A stretch of DNA of 64,000 nucleotides from CAVTPU01 sp963736695 (GCA_963736695.1 CAVTPU010000004.1:1178001-1242000), one strand, 5' to 3'. Counted from the stretch's first letter, positions 51,554 through 60,972 are shown. Program-made: numbers and translations. The notes: generated by a model from the letters alone, not told the origin.

Positions 51554-52045
51554 ATGGCGATGGCGACGCGACTGCAGTCGGTGACCGCAGCGGAGCTCGC
51601 GGGGTTACGTGACGATCCCGACTCGATCGACTCGCTGGCTTCGCGGCCTTCCTACTGGACCCACTTCGCCGCTACCATCAACTACTTCCTCAGCGGGAAC
51701 GCCTATCCCGGCGAGAAGAACGGGCCATTGTGGCCGGTGCTGGACGGGGCGGAGAGCCTCAGCACCGTACGGATGGAATGTGGCTCTTTTGGTGTCGTGC
51801 CCATCGATCACGTCGCCCGCCTCGCCACGCTGCTCGCCGACATCGACATCGAGGCCGTCGCCGCTGCCGCTGGCGACGAAAACCTCGACGTCGACTCGCT
51901 CATCAACGACGAGGAGCTCGAAGACCTAGAGATCATCGCGGCGGAGGAGTTGCCCGGCGTGCTGACCAACGAGGTCACCGGGCTGGTCGCCTTTTATCAG
52001 ACGGCGGCCAGGGACTGCCACGCCGTGGTTATGTATACGACGTGA
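51554..52045 (+). CDS. DUF1877 (YfbM-like) family protein
   Basis: A 163-residue protein: MAMATRLQSVTAAELAGLRDDP, ... SYWTHFAATINYFLSGN, GPLWPVLDGAESLSTV, VVPIDHVARLATLLADID, VLTNEVTGLVAFYQTAARDCHAVVMYTT. This is the DUF1877 pattern (a helix start with S-V-T-A-A-E-L, a Y/F-W-x-H/Y-x-L element and a final strand). Function unknown, commonly in conflict and immunity neighbourhoods. ATG 51554 preferred over the upstream open frame. Confidence 0.75.
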   Translation: MAMATRLQSVTAAELAGLRDDPDSIDSLASRPSYWTHFAATINYFLSGNAYPGEKNGPLWPVLDGAESLSTVRMECGSFGVVPIDHVARLATLLADIDIEAVAAAAGDENLDVDSLINDEELEDLEIIAAEELPGVLTNEVTGLVAFYQTAARDCHAVVMYTT

Positions 52046-52066
52046 CAGTCCCGGCACATCGCGCAG

Positions 52067-53116
52067 CTAGGCGACGTCGCGACGCCTGATCCACCACATC
52101 GCGGCGGCCACGAGAACCACGGCGGTGATCCCGAAGAGCCAACTGGAGTGGACCCAGGTGATGGTGTCGGTCATAGGCCGACACTCGCCCTGAACGTTGT
52201 TGCAGACGCTGAAGTCCTGCAAGAGGACCCTCTTTCGCATGAGAGCCTCGACATAGGTCGAGATGAGCCACTGTTCGACGAGGGGGCTACCTGCGATTCC
52301 CAACACGGTGCTCACGCCGATCTCACTGACCAGCAGGACTCCAATGCCGACGCCCAAAGCCGCGCCGGTGTGTCGACCGATCGACGCGAGCGCGAAACCG
52401 ATGGCGGCGGCGATGAGAACAAACCCGATCGCCCTAGCTTCGGAGAGCCCAATGGATCGCCAATAGCCGGGCGTGAGCGTCCCCAGCGTCCCGCGATATT
52501 TGCCGATGAGCCAGAAAGCCCCGGTCCACAGCGCTGCCAGCAACGTGCTCGTCACCAGGGTCACCCCAAGCAGGGTGCCTAGTTTGGTCAACAGCACCGA
52601 AATTCGGCGGGGGCGCCAGAGAAGCAGGTTCATCATCGAGCCGGAGTTCCACTCCGCCCCGATGAAGGACGCCGCGATCACGAACCCGGTCAACACCAAC
52701 ACCCCGGCGAAGATCGTCAGCAGGTCGTCGAAGTCGTTCTGGAAGTGGAACAGATAGGGCAGGAAGTGCTCGGCCCGAAAATCATCCCGCGGCGGATCCT
52801 GGATCTCGGAGCAGTCGCCGGGGAACATCATCGCGGTGGAACCTTTCCCGGAACCATCGGCCCCCGGGCTGGCGGTGGGGGCCGCCGCCTTCTCCCGCTC
52901 GCACTGCTCCCGGGCCTGTGTCGTGTAGCCCCGCTGCTCCTCATAGACCCGTTGGGCTTCCCGTTCGGCTGCGGCGTAAGCCGCCGCGTCCGGCCGATGA
53001 CTGGTCAGGCTGATGGTCGCCACGACCGCGCCGAGAAGGGCGATCGCCACCGCGACCATGATCTTGGTGGATCGACGCTTCACCAGGCGGCGTCGCTCCG
53101 CTCGAAACAGGCTCAT
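52067..53116 (-). CDS. ABC-2 type transporter permease
   Basis: A 349-residue membrane protein with an N-terminal helix (STKIMVAVAIALLGAVVATISL), a long extracytoplasmic loop with a conserved Cys region (REQCEREKAA ... FPGDCSEIQD), and five or so further hydrophobic segments (TIFAGVLVLTGFVIAASFIGAEWNSGSMMNLLLWRP, LLGVTLVTSTLLAALWTGAFWL, AIGFVLIAAAIGFALASIG). It overlaps the ATPase gene by 4 nt (ATGA). Together they form an exporter of unknown substrate. Confidence 0.85.
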   Translation of the reverse strand: MSLFRAERRRLVKRRSTKIMVAVAIALLGAVVATISLTSHRPDAAAYAAAEREAQRVYEEQRGYTTQAREQCEREKAAAPTASPGADGSGKGSTAMMFPGDCSEIQDPPRDDFRAEHFLPYLFHFQNDFDDLLTIFAGVLVLTGFVIAASFIGAEWNSGSMMNLLLWRPRRISVLLTKLGTLLGVTLVTSTLLAALWTGAFWLIGKYRGTLGTLTPGYWRSIGLSEARAIGFVLIAAAIGFALASIGRHTGAALGVGIGVLLVSEIGVSTVLGIAGSPLVEQWLISTYVEALMRKRVLLQDFSVCNNVQGECRPMTDTITWVHSSWLFGITAVVLVAAAMWWIRRRDVA

Positions 53117-54102
53117 GCCCGCCCCCCGTTCGTCGTGCTGGACACCGGTCGCGCCGATTCGTCGACCTGACGATGCTGGCCGGGCACCGCGACGGTTTCG
53201 GTCAACTCCAAGAAGACGCTCTCCAAGTCGGCGCGGACTTGTGTCAGTTCGCTGACATAAAGCTCATGCCCGGCCAGAACTTTGGTGATCCACGCCGGAT
53301 TCGTGGCCCCGGTGACCACAAGCTTTTCGCCGTTCTCCGTGACCGCAACGCCGGCCTCTCGGAGGATCTTCGCCGCGATGGTGGCGTCCCCGTCGATCGC
53401 CACCCGCACCTCGCCCGAGGAGTGGCTGGCGAGCACGTCGGCGACTGGCCCGGCGACCACCCGTCGACCACCAGAGATGATCGTGACGGAGTCGCAGATC
53501 TGCTCGACCTCGCCGAGGATGTGACTGGAGAGCACGACCGTCATGCCGCTCGAGGCCAGATTGCGGGTGAGATCCCGCATCTCCCGGATGCCGCCGGGGT
53601 CCAACCCGTTGGCCGGCTCGTCGAGGATGAGCACGGTCGGTTCCTTGAGCAACGCGCTGGCGACCGCCAGGCGCTGTTTCATGCCCAGTGAATAGGTCTT
53701 CACTCGATCCTTTGCCCGGTCCCGCAGTCCGACGATCTCGAGCACCTCGTCAACCCGGCGTTGGGGGACGTTGCCCGCGTCGGCCAGCAGTGACAGCGTG
53801 GTTCGAGCGGTGAAGCCCGGAAGGAACTGTGGGCTCTCCACCAGCGCGCCGACCTGCCTCAGCACCGCCGGCAACGCCCGCGGCACCGGCTGGCCCAGGA
53901 TGCGCATCGTGCCTTCGTTGGCTTGAATGAGTCCGAGCAGCGTGCGCAGTGTCGTTGTTTTTCCTGATCCGTTTGGTCCGAGGAATCCGTGGACCTGCCC
54001 GGATTCAACAACCATGTCGAATCCGTCCAGCGCCTGGCGGGGGCCGCGACGCATACTCCGATACGTTTTCCGGAGTCCTTCGATCTCAATGACAGCAGAC
54101 AA
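53113..54102 (-). CDS. ABC transporter ATP-binding protein
   Basis: A 329-residue nucleotide-binding protein: Walker A GPNGSGKTTT (about residues 45-54), signature YSLGMKQRL (LSGGQ-type variant), Walker B LILDEPANGLDP, H-loop SSHIL. Typical of the DrrA/CcmA-type ATPases that pair with ABC-2 permeases. The start is TTG 54102 (SAVIEIEGL...), with GGGGAAGG upstream; the longer frame to 54336 is a shadow. Operon with the permease. Confidence 0.85.
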   Translation of the reverse strand: MSAVIEIEGLRKTYRSMRRGPRQALDGFDMVVESGQVHGFLGPNGSGKTTTLRTLLGLIQANEGTMRILGQPVPRALPAVLRQVGALVESPQFLPGFTARTTLSLLADAGNVPQRRVDEVLEIVGLRDRAKDRVKTYSLGMKQRLAVASALLKEPTVLILDEPANGLDPGGIREMRDLTRNLASSGMTVVLSSHILGEVEQICDSVTIISGGRRVVAGPVADVLASHSSGEVRVAIDGDATIAAKILREAGVAVTENGEKLVVTGATNPAWITKVLAGHELYVSELTQVRADLESVFLELTETVAVPGQHRQVDESARPVSSTTNGGRA

Positions 54103-54199
54103 TCCGTGTGCACCTTCCCCGATGACGGCAACGGCGGCGCGCCCTTCCGCGAACTGGCGCAGCGGCGCCTGTCGGAAGGGACACGAGAGGCCCAACGTA

Positions 54200-56057
54200 T
54201 CAGTCGGGAATAACAGCCTCGCGACGGGACGGATCGGACGTCTCGGCGGCGCGCGATCGGGCTGCGGGCACGTGAGCAGGCACCGGGTCGGCGGTGGACG
54301 CACCACCGCCGTGCCAGGAACGCCACAGGGCGGCATAGGCCCCGCCGGCCGCGACCAGCTCGTGATGCGGACCGAGCTCGGCGATCCGGCCGTCCTCCAC
54401 CACCGCGACCCGATCCGCGTCGTGCGCGGAAAACAGGCGGTGTGCGATCGCGATCACAGTGCGTCCCTTCAGGACTGCGGCGAGCGATCGCTCCAGGTGT
54501 CGGGCCGCGCGCGGGTCGATCAGCGAGGTCGCCTCGTCCAGGACGAGTGTGTGTGGGTCCGCGACGACGAGTCGGGCCAGGGCCAGTTGTTGGGCCTGCG
54601 CCGGCGAGAGCGGTTGCCGCGTGGACCCGAGCTCGGTGTCGAGTTCGGACGGCAGCGCGCTGACCCAGGTCCACGCGTCGACTGCGATCAGCGCATCGCG
54701 TACCTCGTCATCGGTGGCCTCGGGTCGGGCCAGCGCGACATTTTCCCGGACCGTGCCGAGAAAGACGTGGTGTTCCTGGGTCACCAGGGCGACGTGCCGG
54801 CGCAGCTCCTCAAGCGGCAGCTCCATCAGGTCGACGCCGCCGACCGTGACTGTTCCGCTGCGCGGGCCGTGCACCCCGGCGAGCAGCCGCCCCAGGGTGG
54901 ACTTGCCCGCGCCGGACGGGCCCACCATCGCGAGCCGCTCGCCGGGGGTCAGCGACAGGGACACTCCATGCAGGACGTCACGTCCATCCACATAAGAGAA
55001 ACGTACGCCGGAGGCGGCGAGCTGCTCGCCCTGCGGCTTGCGCAGGCTGGGGGTCCGGTCGTCGGGCACGTTCGACACGCCGAGCAGGCGGGCCAGGCAG
55101 GCCTGTCCCACCTGCAGTTCGTCCAACCACGACAGCAACCGGTCGAGCGGGTCGACCAGTTGCTGGACATAGAGGATCGCGGCGGTGACCTGAAACAGGG
55201 TGGCCCACCCCTCGGCGTAATACCAGCCGCCCATGAGCAGTGTGGCGATGACCGGCACCCAGTGACCGATGTCGACGGAGGGAAAGAACACCGTGCGCAG
55301 AGACAACGTGTAACGTTCGGCCGCCCAGGACCGGCGAATGTCGGTGTGGGACCGCTCCTGCCGTCGATTCTGGGCACGCAACGCCTCAACCGTTCGGGCC
55401 GCGTCGACCGTCTCGGCGAGCCCGTCGGTCATGTCCGAATAGGCGGCGTTCTCCCGCAGATAGCCGGCCGGGGCTCGGGTCAGATACCACCGCGTGCTCA
55501 GCCACAGGATCGGCAGCGCCCAGCAGGCAGGGGATGAGGAACTGCGGGCCGACCAACGCGAGCGCCCCGAGAGAGAAGACGAGGGTGACGGTCGCGATGA
55601 GGATCTCCGGCACCGCGAACCGAACGCTGTGCGACAGCGAGTCGATGTCGCGCGACGTGCGGGTCAACAGGTCGCCGGTGCCGGACCGTTCCACAGTGGA
55701 TAAGGGAATGGCCAGGATCCGGCGCACGAAGTCCTCGCGCAACTGGGCGAGCATCCGCTCACCGAGCCGAGCCGCGGTCAGCTTGGCGAACCGGGTGAGC
55801 ACCGCCTGCGCGGTGACGGCCGCGACGATGGCGAGCGCGATCCGGTCAACCGCGTCGATCGTCGTACCGGATCTGATTTTCTCGACGAGAGTGCCGATCA
55901 GCCAGGGCATCGCCAGCCCGGCCACGGCAGCGAGTGCGTGCAGGCCCAGCGTCACCGCCCAGGGGCCGGGTTGGGTGCGCAGCAGTGCCCCGGCATAGCG
56001 GCGAACCTCCGTCGGCGTGGCGACCGGGAGGAGCACCCGCCCCTCGGTGCCGCTCAC
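54200..56057 (-). pseudogene. ABC exporter subunit 2, frameshifted within the membrane domain
   Basis: The GTG at 56057 overlaps the upstream stop (GTGA). Frame 1 encodes the first membrane half (TPTEVRRYAGALLRTQPGPWAVTLGLHALAAVAGLAMPWLIGTLVEKI) to about GPQFLIPCLLG. At the GGG run near 55519-55521 one extra nucleotide shifts the frame; frame 2 continues ALPILWLSTRWYLTRAP through the NBD to 54200. The NBD has Walker A GPSGAGKST, Walker B LVLDEATSLID and H-loop IAHRL, but an altered signature LSPAQ. A single-nucleotide change would restore one ~618-residue protein, so this may be a recent mutation, a sequencing error or programmed frameshifting. Confidence 0.75.
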
Positions 56058-57763
56058 TCGTCTTCCCCTCGGGTCACCGTGGCCGCGTACGCCGGGTGCG
56101 TGTCCAGCAGGTCGCGGTGTCGGCCCTGCGCGACCACCCGCCCGCCCTCGAGATAACACACGTGGTCGGCGTGGTCGAGAATCAGTGGGCTGGTGCTGCA
56201 CACGACCGTCGTGCGCCCCGACCGGCTCGGCCCCAGCCGCTGGCCGATGCGGGCCTCGGTGTGGGCGTCGACCGCGCTGGTCGGCTCGACCAGGATGAGC
56301 ACCGACGGGTCGTGCAGCAGCGCCCGGGCCAGGCGCAGTCGCTGCTGTTGTCCGCCGGAGAATTCGCGGCCGCGCTCGGTGACGACCGTGTCCAGCCCGC
56401 GTGGCAGGGCGTCGATGATGTCCGTGGCGTTGGCCGCCCATAGGGCGTCGCGGACCGTGTCGTCGGAGCGTGGCTGTCCGCCCGTGAGCTCCTCGCGCAG
56501 CACCCCGGAGAAGAGTCGCGCGTCGTTGTCGGCGACGAGGATCATTCCCCGTACGGTCGACAACGCCAGATCGGCCAGCGCAACCCCGCCGAGGTGTGCG
56601 GCACTGTCGGTGTATCTTCCGAGCCGGTCGACGACGGCTGTGGCCTCCGCGGGATCGGCGGCGGCCACGGCGGTGAACCGTCCTGGCCCGATCACCACAC
56701 CTGATTCCGGGTCGATGAGTTCTGTCGCGGACGGGTCGGGTGCGGGCTGCGGCGCGTCGGGATCACCGATGTTCGGCGCCACGCCGAGGATCGCGACCAC
56801 GCGGCGGGCCGCGACGTGGCCGCGGGTGAGTTTGTCGGCCGTCTCGGTCAAGGTTCGCAACGGCAGCAACAGGAAGGCGGCGTAGCCGTAGAAGGCGATG
56901 AGTTCGCCGACGGTGATCCGGCCACTCACTGCGAACCGGGCACCGAGCCACGTGACGAGCGCGACGAAGACCCCGGGCAGGAACACCTGGGCGGCCTCGA
57001 GGATCGACTCGACTCGAGCCACGCCGATCCCGGCCGCGCGGACCCGCTGCGACTCCTCCTGATATCGCCGCGCGAACGTGCTCTCGCCGCCGACACCGCG
57101 CAGGACCCGCAGGCCCGTGACGATGTCCGCGGCCCGACCGGTCAGCCGGCCGGTCTGCTCCCGATAGGCCTGCTGGCGGGCGTGCAGCGGCCGGATGAGG
57201 ATCGCCACGATCGTCAACAGCACCGGCACGCCGAGGACCACCACGAGGCCGAGAGGCAGTGAGGAGTTCAGCAGGATGATCGCGACCACGATGATCGCCA
57301 CGATCGAGCCCACGCCACGCGCGGTGATGTCGATGGCGTTGCCGATGGGGTTGATGTCGGATGTGCCGATGCTGACGACCTCGCCGGCTGCCATCCGGTC
57401 GGGCAGGGTCGCCCCGAGCCGGCCCGCCTGCCGGACGGTCACCGCGAGGGTGCGATAGGCGGCGACGAGCCAGTTCGTCACGGCGAACCGGTGTCGCATG
57501 ATGCCGGAGACGGCTTGGATGACACCGAGCCCGAGCAGGACGCCCGTCCAAGCCAACAGTGCCCCACGGTCGCGGGCCAGCACCCCCGCGTTGATCGCTT
57601 GACCGATGACGGCGGGCACGAGGGCCTGGCTGACCATCCAGGTGACGCCCAGCACGACGCCCCCGACGACCGTTGTCACCTGGGTCCGGACGATCCACCA
57701 CAAATACCGGGTGGCGGACCGGTGATCTGGCGTTCCCAGATCGGATAAGGGCAGCTCACGCAT
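56054..57763 (-). CDS. ABC exporter subunit 1 with degenerate nucleotide-binding site
   Basis: A 569-residue half-transporter: six hydrophobic segments (TTVVGGVVLGVTWMVSQALVPAVIG, IVAIIVVAIILLNSSLPLGLVVVLGVPVLLTIVAIL) followed by an NBD. The signature FSGGQQQRLRLARALL is canonical, but Walker A reads GPGRFTAVAAADPAEATAV without the Gly-Lys-Ser, Walker B reads LILVEPTSAVD (Asp to Val) and the H-loop His is replaced (CSTSP). Subunit 2 has the opposite pattern, so the pair would contain one canonical composite ATP site, as in heterodimeric exporters. Substrate unknown. Confidence 0.85.
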   Translation of the reverse strand: MRELPLSDLGTPDHRSATRYLWWIVRTQVTTVVGGVVLGVTWMVSQALVPAVIGQAINAGVLARDRGALLAWTGVLLGLGVIQAVSGIMRHRFAVTNWLVAAYRTLAVTVRQAGRLGATLPDRMAAGEVVSIGTSDINPIGNAIDITARGVGSIVAIIVVAIILLNSSLPLGLVVVLGVPVLLTIVAILIRPLHARQQAYREQTGRLTGRAADIVTGLRVLRGVGGESTFARRYQEESQRVRAAGIGVARVESILEAAQVFLPGVFVALVTWLGARFAVSGRITVGELIAFYGYAAFLLLPLRTLTETADKLTRGHVAARRVVAILGVAPNIGDPDAPQPAPDPSATELIDPESGVVIGPGRFTAVAAADPAEATAVVDRLGRYTDSAAHLGGVALADLALSTVRGMILVADNDARLFSGVLREELTGGQPRSDDTVRDALWAANATDIIDALPRGLDTVVTERGREFSGGQQQRLRLARALLHDPSVLILVEPTSAVDAHTEARIGQRLGPSRSGRTTVVCSTSPLILDHADHVCYLEGGRVVAQGRHRDLLDTHPAYAATVTRGEDE

Positions 57764-57810
57764 GATGAGGCGACCCTACGACGACGCCGGCCCGGCCGCC
57801 CGCGAATTAT

Positions 57811-58203
57811 TTACCCGTGTGCGATGAACTTCTCGGGCCGGATGGTGAGAATCACCCGCACCGACGCGTCCAAAATCGGATAGTCCTTGCCGTATCGCCG
57901 TTGTAGCGACTGATAGAACGACGCCTCGGCGTCGTCGTCCTCGACGCTCTCGACCACACCCCGAACCTCCACATAGCGGTACGGGTTGTCCGGCTCGGCG
58001 ATCGACAGCGCCACCCGCGGCTCGTGCTGAAGGTTCCGGAACTTCTGACGCGTTTTGGTGTGCGTCATTCGTACCCGTTCACCGTCCCACACAAACCACA
58101 TGACCTGTGTCTGCGGAGCCCCGTCGGGCCGCACCGTCGCCAGATGCGCGAAGGTGGGCCGGTCGAGCAGATCGACATGACTCTCGGGCACTTCGATAGA
58201 CAC
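57811..58203 (-). CDS. PPOX-class, probably F420-dependent oxidoreductase
   Basis: A 130-residue protein of the pyridoxamine 5'-phosphate oxidase-like superfamily: LLDRPTFAHLATVRPDGAPQTQVMWFVWDGERVRMTHTKTRQKFRNL, RVALSIAEPDNPYRYVEVRGVVE, RYGKDYP. The R-N-L/K-x-x-x-P pattern and length fit the F420-binding subgroup common in actinobacteria (cofactor inferred). GTG 58203 chosen: it follows GAAAGG; the longer frame to 58398 is not supported. Confidence 0.85.
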   Translation of the reverse strand: MSIEVPESHVDLLDRPTFAHLATVRPDGAPQTQVMWFVWDGERVRMTHTKTRQKFRNLQHEPRVALSIAEPDNPYRYVEVRGVVESVEDDDAEASFYQSLQRRYGKDYPILDASVRVILTIRPEKFIAHG

Positions 58204-58433
58204 GATCAACACCTTTCGAACAGACTGGACGTTTCTCGCATCAAGCCTAGCTAGACGCTTCGCAGGATCTGCGCGGGATCCCACCACCATCCCCCGCCAC
58301 CGTCCCCAGACTGAAGTCGCGACCGGACGGTGAACACGGTTCAAGTCGCGGCCCGCCGCGGTGCCGCAGCGGAGACATTGACGACGCCTCGATTGCACCT
58401 GTAAGTTTGAGCTTGCACGTGGAAGGAGGTGCT

Positions 58434-58754
58434 GTGAACGTCGACGAACTCGTCACACGCCTCACCGCCGTGGCCAGCCCACACCGACTGCGCATCCTCG
58501 CCCTCCTTGCCGAGGAGTCCACGCACGTCAGCGAGCTGGCGCGCCGGGTCGGCATGTCACGCGCGCTGCTCTACATGCACCTACGTCGGCTTGAGGAGGC
58601 CGGCTTCGTCACTGGACGACTTGAGCTGTCCGATGACGGCAAAGCACTGAAGTATTTCGAGATCGTGCCCTTCGAGCTGACCATCGACGTGAGCACCGTG
58701 ACGGCCGTCGTCGCGGCTAGCGTCGAGGACAGCGACGCCGCGGAGAGTGGGTAG
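58434..58754 (+). CDS. ArsR-family winged-helix transcriptional regulator
   Basis: A 106-residue DNA-binding protein: LVTRLTAVASPHRLRILALLAEESTHVSELARRVGMSRALLYMHLRRLEEAGFVTGRL is a winged helix of the ArsR/GntR-like type without metal-binding cysteines. GTG 58434 follows a strong GGAAGGAGGT. A small dyad upstream (AAGTTTGAGCTT, 58404-58415) could be its own operator. Followed 5 bp later by a small membrane protein, probably its regulated or regulating partner. Confidence 0.85.
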   Translation: MNVDELVTRLTAVASPHRLRILALLAEESTHVSELARRVGMSRALLYMHLRRLEEAGFVTGRLELSDDGKALKYFEIVPFELTIDVSTVTAVVAASVEDSDAAESG

Positions 58755-58759
58755 GCCTT

Positions 58760-58972
58760 ATGTCTGAGTTCCCTTGGATCGCATGGATCGCGTTAGCCAC
58801 CATCGCGTCCGGACTCATCATCACCGTCATCGGACAATTCACGAGTAGAGACGATCCGCCCGAGTCGGCACTCGAGCAGGGCGCCGAGTCCCTCCGGCAG
58901 ATCATGGAACGACTCGATCAGATGGACGCACGTCTGGCCGTGATCGAGAAGACCCTCACCGACATCCCCTGA
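58760..58972 (+). CDS. Small membrane protein with C-terminal coiled coil (PspB-like layout)
   Basis: A 70-residue protein with an N-terminal transmembrane helix (FPWIAWIALATIASGLIITVIGQF) and an amphipathic coiled coil (ESLRQIMERLDQMDARLAVIEKTL). This layout resembles PspB of the phage shock system, but sequence identity to that family is not evident. Located directly behind the ArsR-type gene. Confidence 0.7.
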   Translation: MSEFPWIAWIALATIASGLIITVIGQFTSRDDPPESALEQGAESLRQIMERLDQMDARLAVIEKTLTDIP

Positions 58973-58988
58973 CGCAGCAACGACAATC

Positions 58989-59040
58989 AACCCTGGGAGA
59001 GTTATGCCCCCCGCCGCGGGGGTAATACTTTCCCAGGGTT
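58989..59040 (+). terminator. Strong hairpin terminator
   Basis: AACCCTGGGA (58989-58998) pairs with TCCCAGGGTT (59031-59040), with a further CCCCC/GGGGG stem inside around a CGCCGC loop. It lies 17 nt after the small membrane protein stop and 48 nt before the first tRNA-like element. Confidence 0.8.
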
Positions 59041-59087
59041 AGCGGCCGGACGGGTTAGCGGCCAGACACTATGGTGACAACCATCGT

Positions 59088-59161
59088 GGGGCTGTAACGC
59101 AGAAGATTGACGTGCCGGACTGCACATCCGGAGGACGCCGGTGCGAATCCGGTCAGCTCCA
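59088..59161 (+). ncRNA. tRNA-like cloverleaf 1 (anticodon GCA, Cys-like)
   Basis: Acceptor GGGGCTG pairs with CAGCTCC and is extendable by two pairs (GT/AC) to 9 bp. Short D arm ACG/CGT only. Anticodon stem CCGGA/TCCGG with loop CTGCACA, anticodon GCA. T arm GCCGG-TGCGAAT-CCGGT with a T-loop G in place of the second T. No CCA. The weak D arm and odd T loop set it apart from normal tRNA-Cys; it may be a non-translational tRNA mimic. Confidence 0.65.
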
Positions 59162-59219
59162 CATCACGCATCGGTTCTGGGAGTGACTAACCGGCGCTGA
59201 TAGGCTCACCCGTCGTCTG

Positions 59220-59294
59220 GGGCCTGTAGCGCAGAGGTCGTCGCGCCATGGCTCATAACCGCGGAAGACGTCGGTTCGAATCCGGCCGGGCCCT
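59220..59294 (+). ncRNA. tRNA-like cloverleaf 2 (anticodon CAT, Met-like)
   Basis: Acceptor GGGCCTG with CGGGCCC, D arm GCGC-AGAGGTCGTC-GCGC, anticodon arm CATGG/CCGCG with one mismatch and one wobble pair and loop CTCATAA (anticodon CAT), T arm GTCGG-TTCGAAT-CCGGC. No CCA; discriminator T. The imperfect anticodon stem is unusual for a working tRNA-Met. Confidence 0.6.
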
Positions 59295-59461
59295 GGACCC
59301 CGAAACAGGACGCCCCCTGACCGCGCTCGACGTCATCGCGTCGCGAAAAGCTAACACAGCGTGACGCGTACGGGTCATATCTGTTGGGCTCTGTCCTTAA
59401 TGGCCAGAATTCGGGCGCCTCAGCGAGGAACGCTGTCCCATCCTGCTACCGTCTTCGCCGG

Positions 59462-59536
59462 TGGGCCGTAGCGCAGAGGTCGTCGCGCCCGTACTCAAAC
59501 TGGAGGACGCCGGTTCGAATCCGGCCGGCCCCACCA
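59462..59536 (+). ncRNA. tRNA-like cloverleaf 3 (anticodon CAA, degenerate anticodon stem)
   Basis: Same D arm as element 2 (GCGC-AGAGGTCGTC-GCGC), acceptor TGGGCCG with CGGCCCC (first pair mismatched), T arm GCCGG-TTCGAAT-CCGGC, then A and encoded CCA (59534-59536). The anticodon loop CTCAAAC gives CAA, but the stem CCGTA/TGGAG has two mismatches, so it cannot form a normal anticodon arm. It ends 32 nt before the ATG of the zinc-ribbon/SDR gene, so it may act in that mRNA's leader. Confidence 0.6.
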
Positions 59537-59568
59537 CGAAAACGCCGATCGGAGGAGACGCCATAACA

Positions 59569-60972
59569 ATGGAGCCCGACGCTCACGACGTCGCCACCTG
59601 CCTGCGGGTGCTCGGCGCCGTCCCGGAGAGCCCCGACGATCCCCGGTTCGCTGAGGTGCGAAACGCCATCAACGTCGCCTACCGCGCGTTGAAGAAGGCG
59701 CGACGCGGAGAACGTCGTGCCCGGCAAAACGAGCAGGATCAGGCCCTGCTGGCCGCAGCCTCCCGACACCGTGACGAGATCCCGTCCACCGTGCCGTCGA
59801 TCACCGCCATACCGGCAGACGGTCACCTCGACAGTAGCCGCGACGACAGCGACAAACGCCCGACGCTGCACCGTCACCGCCAATGCTATGTCTGCAAGCG
59901 GCCCTATCGCGTGGTCGACGCCGACTATCACATGCACTGCCCGGACTGCGCGGCCATCGACGCCACCCGTCGGCATGCCCGCGCCGACCTACGGGGCCGT
60001 CGAGTCGTCATCACCGGCGGGCGCGTGAAGATCGGTTTTCACACGACCCTGAAGCTGCTCCGCGACGGTGCCGACGTCATCGTCACCACCCGCTTTCCGC
60101 GCGACGCCGCCCGACGTTTCGCGGCCGTGCCGGACGCGGCTGACTGGACCGATCGGCTGAGTGTGTGCGGAGTGGACTTTCTCGACCTGCCGAGCGTCGT
60201 CGGTCTCGTTGAACACGTCACCAGCGTCTGGGACGGGCTCGACATCCTCATCAACAACGCGGCGCAGACCGTTCGACGTCCGCCGCAATATCACCGCGAG
60301 GTTCGCGCCGCCGAGGCAGAGCCATTGCGTGGCATCGCCGCCGCCATCGCGGTCACGCGCACCGACCGGTCGGCGTTGCCCGCCGGCGCGAGCTCGCGTG
60401 ACGTGCTCGACGCGATGCTGCCGGCGACGGTTGAGTCACTGTTTCCGGCGGGCCGCACCGACGAGACCGGTCAGCCCCTGGACCTGCGCTCTGTCAACAG
60501 CTGGACGATCGGCGTTGAGGACGTCACGCCGCAAGAGTGGCTGGAGACTCACGTCATCAACGCCTTCGTCCCATTCCTGCTGACCGGCAAGCTCCGACCG
60601 CTGCTGCGGTCGTCAGCACATCCCGACCGCTATATCGTGCAGGTCTCGGCGATGGAAGGCAGCTTCAGCCGCCGATACAAGACCTCCGACCATCCGCACA
60701 CCAACATGGCGAAGGCCGCACTCAACATGCTGACCCGCACGGTGGCCGCCGACTATGTCACGGATGGCATCCACATGACCAGTGTGGACACCGGGTGGGT
60801 CACCGACGAACGACCCCACCCCGAGAAGTTGCATCAGCGTGGCGCGGGATTCCGACCGCCACTCGACGTCATCGACGGTGCCGCGCGCGTCTATGACCCC
60901 ATCGTGCGGGGCGTCGGCGGAGAACGGCTCAGCGGAGTGTTTCTCAAGGACTATCGTCCGGTCGACTGGTGA
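59569..60972 (+). CDS. Zinc-ribbon and short-chain dehydrogenase (SDR) fusion protein
   Basis: A 467-residue protein. Residues ~1-100 are an uncharacterised helical domain. Around residue 105-130 a four-Cys zinc ribbon reads CYVCKRPYRVVDADYHMHCPDC. From ~145 a Rossmann domain follows (GRRVVITGGRVKIGFHTTLKLLRDGADVIVTTRFP; LDILINNAAQTVRRP). Typical SDR dinucleotide motif TGxxxGxG is altered to TGGRVKIG. The usual Ser-Tyr-Lys triad has a candidate Ser (VSAMEG) but the Y-x-x-x-K segment is unclear (SRRYKTSDHPHTNMAKAALN). ATG 59569 follows GGAGGAGA. Preceded by the tRNA-like array, followed 35 nt later by the ankyrin gene. Its substrate may be RNA-linked, which is inference only. Confidence 0.75.
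   Translation: MEPDAHDVATCLRVLGAVPESPDDPRFAEVRNAINVAYRALKKARRGERRARQNEQDQALLAAASRHRDEIPSTVPSITAIPADGHLDSSRDDSDKRPTLHRHRQCYVCKRPYRVVDADYHMHCPDCAAIDATRRHARADLRGRRVVITGGRVKIGFHTTLKLLRDGADVIVTTRFPRDAARRFAAVPDAADWTDRLSVCGVDFLDLPSVVGLVEHVTSVWDGLDILINNAAQTVRRPPQYHREVRAAEAEPLRGIAAAIAVTRTDRSALPAGASSRDVLDAMLPATVESLFPAGRTDETGQPLDLRSVNSWTIGVEDVTPQEWLETHVINAFVPFLLTGKLRPLLRSSAHPDRYIVQVSAMEGSFSRRYKTSDHPHTNMAKAALNMLTRTVAADYVTDGIHMTSVDTGWVTDERPHPEKLHQRGAGFRPPLDVIDGAARVYDPIVRGVGGERLSGVFLKDYRPVDW

Noticed and set aside
59384..59566. Small + strand frame across tRNA-like element 3
   Set aside because: Its sequence is the translation of the tRNA-like element; no separate evidence for a peptide.
59461..59568. Upstream GTG start of the zinc-ribbon/SDR frame
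   Set aside because: These 36 codons lie over tRNA-like element 3 and translate its T arm; ATG 59569 has GGAGGAGA at good spacing.
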